A DNA stretch of 64,000 nucleotides. Source: Zygaena filipendulae. Lineage: Eukaryota > Arthropoda > Insecta > Lepidoptera > Zygaenidae. The notes under the pieces are model-generated. The model was not told the DNA's origin, did no database searches, and saw nothing but the letters and a program-made list of their open reading frames with translations. Position numbers and translations under genes: made by a program. Location: contig OU015674.1 in NCBI GenBank assembly GCA_907165275.2, forward strand, positions 4,675,001 to 4,739,000, given 5' to 3'. This document shows, in pieces, positions 59,284 to 64,000 of this stretch; position 1 is the first letter of the stretch; each line of letters opens with the position of its first letter.

Positions 59284-62200
59284 TTATGGTTCCCTCGTGC
59301 GTTTTTCTTCCTCACGTTCGTAGGCCTCTTTTTGTTTCATTATCGAGGTGATGAATGCGTTGACTTGGTTCCAGCATTTTTCGCTACTAAGCATCACCTC
59401 GATAAAATTTTCCTTGGATAGTTCTGTCCCAAGCTCTCTTTTAGCCTCAGTACGGTCCCGTGAAAATTGAGGACAAAAGAAGATGGTATGTTCGGCGTTG
59501 TCCTCCTCCTCGCAGAACCAACAGACGCACGATTGTGCCTTGCCAATCCTTTTTCGGAAGTTGTTGAAAACGCCATGGCCTGAAAGACATTGGGACAAAT
59601 AGTAATTCAAGGACCCAAAACGGCGCCCATGCCACTTTCGCACGTCAGGCATGATAACCCTAGTCCATGCGCCCTTCCCGGGTTCGCTCCACTCCTCTTG
59701 CCACTTTTCAAGGGTTCTTCGTCGGAGAGCTGCTTTCGACAGCTCTTTTTTAAGGGAGAGCTTGTAGGATCTACAAGATTCGTCGATGACTAGATGGATT
59801 GGTATCATGCCTGAAATAGCCATCGACGCCTCGTACGAGACCGTTCGGTACAAGCAAGCAACCCTAATTGCTGCTAGTCTGTAGCAGCCCTCCATCTGCG
59901 ACTTAGCTGTTCTATATTTGAGGACGTCACTCCATACTGGTGCTGCGTAGCACAGAACGGATCTAACAACACCCGCTAGCAGCTTCCGTTTAACTGTTCT
60001 TGGTCCATCTATTCTTGGCATGAGCCGGCCGAGCGCCTGGCACCTGGTCACCGCCTTAGCCGATGTAGCCCTGATATGAGGCAGGAATGACATGGACTTG
60101 TCAAGAAGTACTCCCAGGCACCTCACCGTGCTGGTGGGTTGGATTCTTTGACCCTGCACAGTGAAGTGAAACGGTATGTGTTTCCTGCGACCAGTCACTA
60201 CCATAGCTTCCGTTTTCTCAGGCACCAGCTGGAGCCCTCGCCCCTCCATCCAGGCTCCGACCCGCTCCACTGCTGCGTTACCCTTCGACATAACACCTTC
60301 CTCGTGCTTGGCTGAGACTATTAATGTTAGGTCGTCAGCAAAGCCTATGATGTTGGTTCCTGGCGGGAGGCGTATTCTCAGTACGCCGTCGTACATTATA
60401 TTCCACAACAGTGAAGCCAGAACAGAGCCCTGCGGAACGCCTCTTTTTATTTGTACCCTTACAGATCCGAGTTGGTGATCATACTCTATAGTTCTGTCCG
60501 TGAGGTACGAGCCTATCAATCGGACAAGGTAGGGCTCGATTTTTCTTTCCAGGAGTTCTGCCATAATGAAGTTCCATTTCGCTGAGTTGAAAGCATTTCG
60601 AACGTCCAAGGTGATTATGGCGCAGAACTTACGAGTACACCGCGTCCCCCGCCGAGCACGCTCTACGGCCCCACATATAGACCTTAGGGCATCAATAGTG
60701 GATCGTCCTTTTCTAAAGCCGTATTGCGACTCCGCTAGATCACCCTTCTTTTGAAGGTCCTTTGTGAGCCTTTCTGATATCAGACGCTCAAGAAGTTTAC
60801 CCAGGTGATTGAGAAGGCAAATTGGCCTGTACGCGTTGGGAGTCACAAGGTGTTCCTTTCCTGGCTTCTTTAGCAGAACTAGCTTAGCGTGTTTCCAGAC
60901 CTTGGGGAAGCGCCCGGTCATGAGGCATGCGTTCATGAGATCGAGCATTGCCTCCGGGTGTGCCTCCCCAAAGGTCCTGACCGCCACGGCTGGAAGATCA
61001 TCCGGTCCTGGTGCTTTGCCAGGTTTAGTGCGTGAGAGGGCTGACCTTAGCTCCGCGGGTGTCCAGGGCGACGGCTCCTCTAGTACCTCCGGCAAATCCA
61101 GCTTCAACTCAACGTCATCCGGAAAGAGAGCATTGACTATTCCTCGCACCGTCCCTTGGTCTAAGGAAGTGGTCGAGGCGGGGGCCCTCAATCTTTTAGT
61201 CACGATTTGGTAGCCCTTTCCCCACGGATCGTTGTCGAGTTGTTCTAGCGTATCCTTCCAGGCGTCGCTCTTAGCTTTTGCAATGGCATTTCCCAGTGCT
61301 TTACGAGCGTCGCTGAGCGCCCCGATACGGAAGTCCAAACTCTCCACAGTGACTCCCTTCAGTGCCCGTCTAGCCTTGACGCAAGTTTCTCTCAGCTTTG
61401 CCAAGTCCGGCGTCCACCAGTACACCTCGCTGACACCGGAATTCGCTGACTTCCTAGGCATCGAGACGCTGCAGCATCTTGCTATAAGTTGAGAGATTTT
61501 TTGCGCGTAATTATCGGGATCGGGCAAGGGGGCGCAGGAACTAAGCTCTACGCAAGAAACAAATGCATCCCTATTGAACCTTCTGCTTATCCAACCCCTT
61601 CTGGTCTTCGCCACAGGTTTTGGTTCTTGGCGTAAGCAGAAAAACACGTATAGGTGATCGCTGAGCGTTTCTGCATCAAGCACCTGCCATTCCCCGATCA
61701 ACCCCATGGCCGTCTCGTCCGCGAGAGTTATGTCGAGAATTGACGATGATGCTCTCCTAATGAATGTCGGTTTTCGTCCTGTATTGCATACATTTAGGCC
61801 GCAGCACGAAAGCAGCTCGGCCACCAATCGGCCCCTCCAGTCTTGCTTGGGCGCTCCCCACTCCGGTGACTTCGCATTAAAGTCTCCCGCCACTATTTTC
61901 GGGTAGTGGCATCTGCCAACATGATTTGCTAACTTCTGTAAGTCTGCGGAAAACTTTTCGGGTCCTGCATTTGGCGAGAAGTAGCAGCTGAAAATGACGT
62001 GTTTGCCAATTTTTGCGTACAAAAAACCCTCCTCTCTTCCCAACAGCTCAACGTTGGTGTTACCCCTGACCGCTATGGCTGCCCTGCCAGTCAAGTCAAT
62101 GAACCAGCCCCTATTGCACCCTTTGTACGGTTCGGAGATGATCGCAACGTCAATTTGTCGCTGCGCCATCTCCAAACACAACAGGTCCTGCGCTCTCCGG

Positions 62201-62469
62201 CATGTATTCAAGTTGACTTGAAGGAATGACAGTTTTAGGTCTCCATTGTCTGTGGGTCGGGTGGCTTTTGAGGCCCTGACAGCGGGTTTAGCCCATTTTT
62301 TGGCACCCTTGCATTTTGGGTACCGGGGACATTGACCCTCCATGAGGGACATTGTCTGGACCCCGCACGGTGGCCTACCCGTTCCAACCCCTTGTCGCAG
62401 CACACGGGGCAAGAAAGCTCCGCTTCGCAGAGCCGTACCAGGTGTCCTGTGCTGCCACACTTGGCGCAT
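59284..62469 (-). CDS. R1-clade LINE ORF2: endonuclease-reverse transcriptase
   Basis: 1,061 codons from the first ATG in frame; Met40 or Met43 may be the real start, because the first 70 residues overlap ORF1. The apurinic-type endonuclease runs from about residue 79 to 285: LSFLQVNLN, E113 in ISEPYK, D196/N198 in AGDFNAK, and SDH at 270-272. The reverse transcriptase runs from about 475 to 760: GKAPGPDDLP, LDVRNAFNSA, GVPQGSVLASLLWN and the catalytic FADD at 710-713. Near the C-terminus is a C-x2-C-x7-H-x4-C zinc motif (CWFC...H...C), typical of the R1 clade. There are no stops or frameshifts, so this may be an active copy. Confidence 0.93.
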   Translation of the reverse strand: MRQVWQHRTPGTALRSGAFLPRVLRQGVGTGRPPCGVQTMSLMEGQCPRYPKCKGAKKWAKPAVRASKATRPTDNGDLKLSFLQVNLNTCRRAQDLLCLEMAQRQIDVAIISEPYKGCNRGWFIDLTGRAAIAVRGNTNVELLGREEGFLYAKIGKHVIFSCYFSPNAGPEKFSADLQKLANHVGRCHYPKIVAGDFNAKSPEWGAPKQDWRGRLVAELLSCCGLNVCNTGRKPTFIRRASSSILDITLADETAMGLIGEWQVLDAETLSDHLYVFFCLRQEPKPVAKTRRGWISRRFNRDAFVSCVELSSCAPLPDPDNYAQKISQLIARCCSVSMPRKSANSGVSEVYWWTPDLAKLRETCVKARRALKGVTVESLDFRIGALSDARKALGNAIAKAKSDAWKDTLEQLDNDPWGKGYQIVTKRLRAPASTTSLDQGTVRGIVNALFPDDVELKLDLPEVLEEPSPWTPAELRSALSRTKPGKAPGPDDLPAVAVRTFGEAHPEAMLDLMNACLMTGRFPKVWKHAKLVLLKKPGKEHLVTPNAYRPICLLNHLGKLLERLISERLTKDLQKKGDLAESQYGFRKGRSTIDALRSICGAVERARRGTRCTRKFCAIITLDVRNAFNSAKWNFIMAELLERKIEPYLVRLIGSYLTDRTIEYDHQLGSVRVQIKRGVPQGSVLASLLWNIMYDGVLRIRLPPGTNIIGFADDLTLIVSAKHEEGVMSKGNAAVERVGAWMEGRGLQLVPEKTEAMVVTGRRKHIPFHFTVQGQRIQPTSTVRCLGVLLDKSMSFLPHIRATSAKAVTRCQALGRLMPRIDGPRTVKRKLLAGVVRSVLCYAAPVWSDVLKYRTAKSQMEGCYRLAAIRVACLYRTVSYEASMAISGMIPIHLVIDESCRSYKLSLKKELSKAALRRRTLEKWQEEWSEPGKGAWTRVIMPDVRKWHGRRFGSLNYYLSQCLSGHGVFNNFRKRIGKAQSCVCWFCEEEDNAEHTIFFCPQFSRDRTEAKRELGTELSKENFIEVMLSSEKCWNQVNAFITSIMKQKEAYEREEEKRTREP

Positions 62470-64000
62470 CTATTGCTGCGGTCAGGCCCTGGGCATCTAG
62501 CCGCACGGTGACCGAATTCAAGGCACCGGAAGCATTTTAGCTTTTCCTCATACGGTCTTATGGACGCCCGCATCCAACCAATCCGCAGCTTTCGCTCTTC
62601 GGCCAACCTTCTTGCATCCTCTTTTGGAAGCTCTACTACTGCGCATTTTGCTACTGCCCCGCTAGACCACACGCGCTTTATCGCAAAGTTCTCATAGCGG
62701 CCTTTGAGTGCGCTTTCGATATCGGCATTTTCCGTGTCCGCATCCAGCCCAGATATGAAGACTGCCGCCGTATCTTGGAGTGCTCTGACACTTAAATCTG
62801 GACATGCCTCAACCACAGCCTTCCTCACATCTTCAGAGCGAAACCGCTGCCCCTCTAATTCCAGCAGGAGATCCCCCTTCTGGGTCCTTCTCACAGCTGA
62901 GAAAGTAAGATCCTTTAGATTGCCCGTGAGACCTGCTTTTATCTTTTTTAGAGCGTCCGAGTAGCTGAAGTTCGGGACATGGACCAAGACAGCTTCTGGT
63001 CTAGTTCTTGGTTCCTTGGGCCGTACGGTGCTCCTCACCTTAGCCAATGCTTCCTTGTTGGCCCTCAGACATGTCTGTTTCTGTGCTTCCTTTTTGGTTC
63101 TCTTCCCTTTTTTCTGCTTCCTCCTGGCTGTCTGCCACTCCTCTTTGGAGGTAGGGTGAGGACTATGAGTCTCAATAGGCAAAGGGCCTTGAACTGGTTC
63201 TGGAGCCTTTGAAGACATCCCGGGAGGCACTGCAGTGGATGGCGCTTCAGGAAGAAGCTCCGTGTAATCCCACTCAGGCCCAGTCGGCTGACTTAAAGGT
63301 GAGGTGTTGATCCCGACCTCTACACCTCTTGACCATGGCGAAGTGCTAGTAGCTTTTTCGGACAGCTCCGATGCCTTCTTCAATCTTTTCGGCACGAGTT
63401 CCAGCTCGTCTTCGCGGCGCATCTTTGCCACCATTAATCTGACTCTGGTGTCCTTAATCTTTTTACACAGGGCCTGTATGGCCTTCACCGCAACCCTGAT
63501 ATCATTGGAGGTACTTCGATAAGGTCCCTGTTTTGAGCAGACCATTTCGCTAACAGAATCCACTTTTTTTGTAAGGAACACCCAGTAGGCTTCCTCTTCG
63601 CCCTCCAATGTCTCTAGGTCAGCAGAGGAGGTTTTGATGGGAGATTGCCTCTTCCGTTTTTGTTGAACCGGCGTACTCGCCAGCGGGGAAAAGAACATTA
63701 TTGGGCTCCTCCCCGGTGGCGAGCGCGCCAGGCTCTTTCTCGGCCTGAAAATTTCTTCATCGGGTAAGTGCTCAAGTGGGTCCGAGGTGGTTTCAGACTC
63801 CGTATCTCCGAAAGCAAAACGAGCCGCGCTTGAAATTTTTGTGCCGTCTTTTTGGAACACAGGGCGGCAGGGACTAGCCACAGCCACATCGCTGCCGCAC
63901 GAGACGTAGCTAGTGATAGTCCCCCCACGCGTTGTTGCAGACTCCGTATCCCCAGACTCAGGAGACCTGCTTGCCTTTCTCTCCTTCTTATCTCTCAGAG
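62235..64000 (-). CDS. R1-clade LINE ORF1 (gag-like), 5'-incomplete
   Basis: The frame is open from the window edge to the stop at 62235, more than 580 codons. No ATG start is visible; a GTG at 63887 lies inside the open frame and is unlikely to be the start. An N-terminal part rich in Ser/Pro/Glu, with a charged Lys/Arg stretch (QKKGKRTKKEAQKQ), is followed by a central RNA-binding-like region. Three zinc knuckles follow: CFRCLEFGHRAARC, CAKCGSTGHLVRLC and an atypical CPVCC...H...C. This protein binds the element RNA. It overlaps ORF2 by up to 235 nt in another frame, so ORF2 is probably reached by reinitiation or frame change. Confidence 0.9.
   Translation of the reverse strand, partial: LRDKKERKASRSPESGDTESATTRGGTITSYVSCGSDVAVASPCRPVFQKDGTKISSAARFAFGDTESETTSDPLEHLPDEEIFRPRKSLARSPPGRSPIMFFSPLASTPVQQKRKRQSPIKTSSADLETLEGEEEAYWVFLTKKVDSVSEMVCSKQGPYRSTSNDIRVAVKAIQALCKKIKDTRVRLMVAKMRREDELELVPKRLKKASELSEKATSTSPWSRGVEVGINTSPLSQPTGPEWDYTELLPEAPSTAVPPGMSSKAPEPVQGPLPIETHSPHPTSKEEWQTARRKQKKGKRTKKEAQKQTCLRANKEALAKVRSTVRPKEPRTRPEAVLVHVPNFSYSDALKKIKAGLTGNLKDLTFSAVRRTQKGDLLLELEGQRFRSEDVRKAVVEACPDLSVRALQDTAAVFISGLDADTENADIESALKGRYENFAIKRVWSSGAVAKCAVVELPKEDARRLAEERKLRIGWMRASIRPYEEKLKCFRCLEFGHRAARCPGPDRSNRCAKCGSTGHLVRLCEAELSCPVCCDKGLERVGHRAGSRQCPSWRVNVPGTQNARVPKNGLNPLSGPQKPPDPQTMET

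Larger units (their letters stand above)
59073..64000 (-). mobile_element. R1-clade non-LTR retrotransposon, 5' end beyond window
   Basis: On the minus strand it reads ORF1 (gag-like, zinc knuckles), overlapping ORF2 (endonuclease, reverse transcriptase, C-terminal CCHC), a 3' UTR of about 150 nt, and a 55-nt A tail (T run at 59073-59127). Both frames are uninterrupted. The protein order and motifs fit the R1 clade of insect LINEs, many of which are sequence-specific inserters. The 3' junction here is gggtctgggtct. The 5' end is outside the window, so the target duplication cannot be checked. Confidence 0.88.

Noticed and set aside
60809..61213. 134-codon plus-strand frame opposite LINE ORF2
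   Set aside because: Antisense shadow of the reverse-transcriptase frame; no domain.

Overview
The window is AT-rich, repeat-laden animal DNA, almost certainly from a moth or butterfly. The main reason is the large number of short repeats of a type common in lepidopteran genomes: degenerate copies that begin near CCCGCGG-TTTCACCCGCG and end near TTTATAATATTAGTAAGGA. Other reasons are CR1/RTE/R1-type LINE remnants, insect-style split genes, and a CsRn1-like Ty3/gypsy element. No bacterial genes, operons, tRNA, rRNA or CRISPR arrays were seen.

Two host genes can be supported, both on the minus strand. (1) Four phase-consistent exons (29785-29663, 11945-11775, 11176-11029, 3300-3173) encode two cysteine-rich GDNF/GAS1-type repeats, most likely the arthropod GDNF-receptor-like gene Gfrl. 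Both ends of the gene are missing, and its introns reach 17.7 kb. (2) A complete two-exon beta-tubulin (37214-37158 and 36880-35594, 447 residues) carries an axoneme-type C-terminal motif (EGEFDEE) and is probably the testis/beta2 isotype.

Mobile DNA fills most of the rest. A CsRn1-like LTR retrotransposon (4366-9715; 927-bp LTRs, CTAG target duplication) lies in a Gfrl intron, itself inside an older terminal-inverted-repeat element (4070-9878). Its pol is intact but its gag has lost the capsid region. At the right edge is an R1-clade LINE with two long open frames and a 55-nt A tail (59073 to beyond 64000). A CR1/L2-like LINE 3' end lies at 26271-27028. Between these sit several palindromic MITE families: a 238-bp PIF/Harbinger-like pair, four copies of a roughly 290-bp family carrying TGACGTCA boxes, a pair with AGATAAGCAATA ends, a TACAACGTG palindrome, and a 23.8-kb palindrome. 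There is also a nearly identical inverted pair of roughly 600-bp repeats 27 kb apart (10096-10700 and 37641-38231), tens of RTE-like fragments, and long (TG)n and (CA)n tracts.

I found no new multi-gene system. The best leads are the capsid-less yet recently inserted LTR element, the unnamed 600-bp repeat pair with a variable hairpin loop, the CRE-bearing MITE family, and the alternating-motif array just 3' of beta-tubulin.
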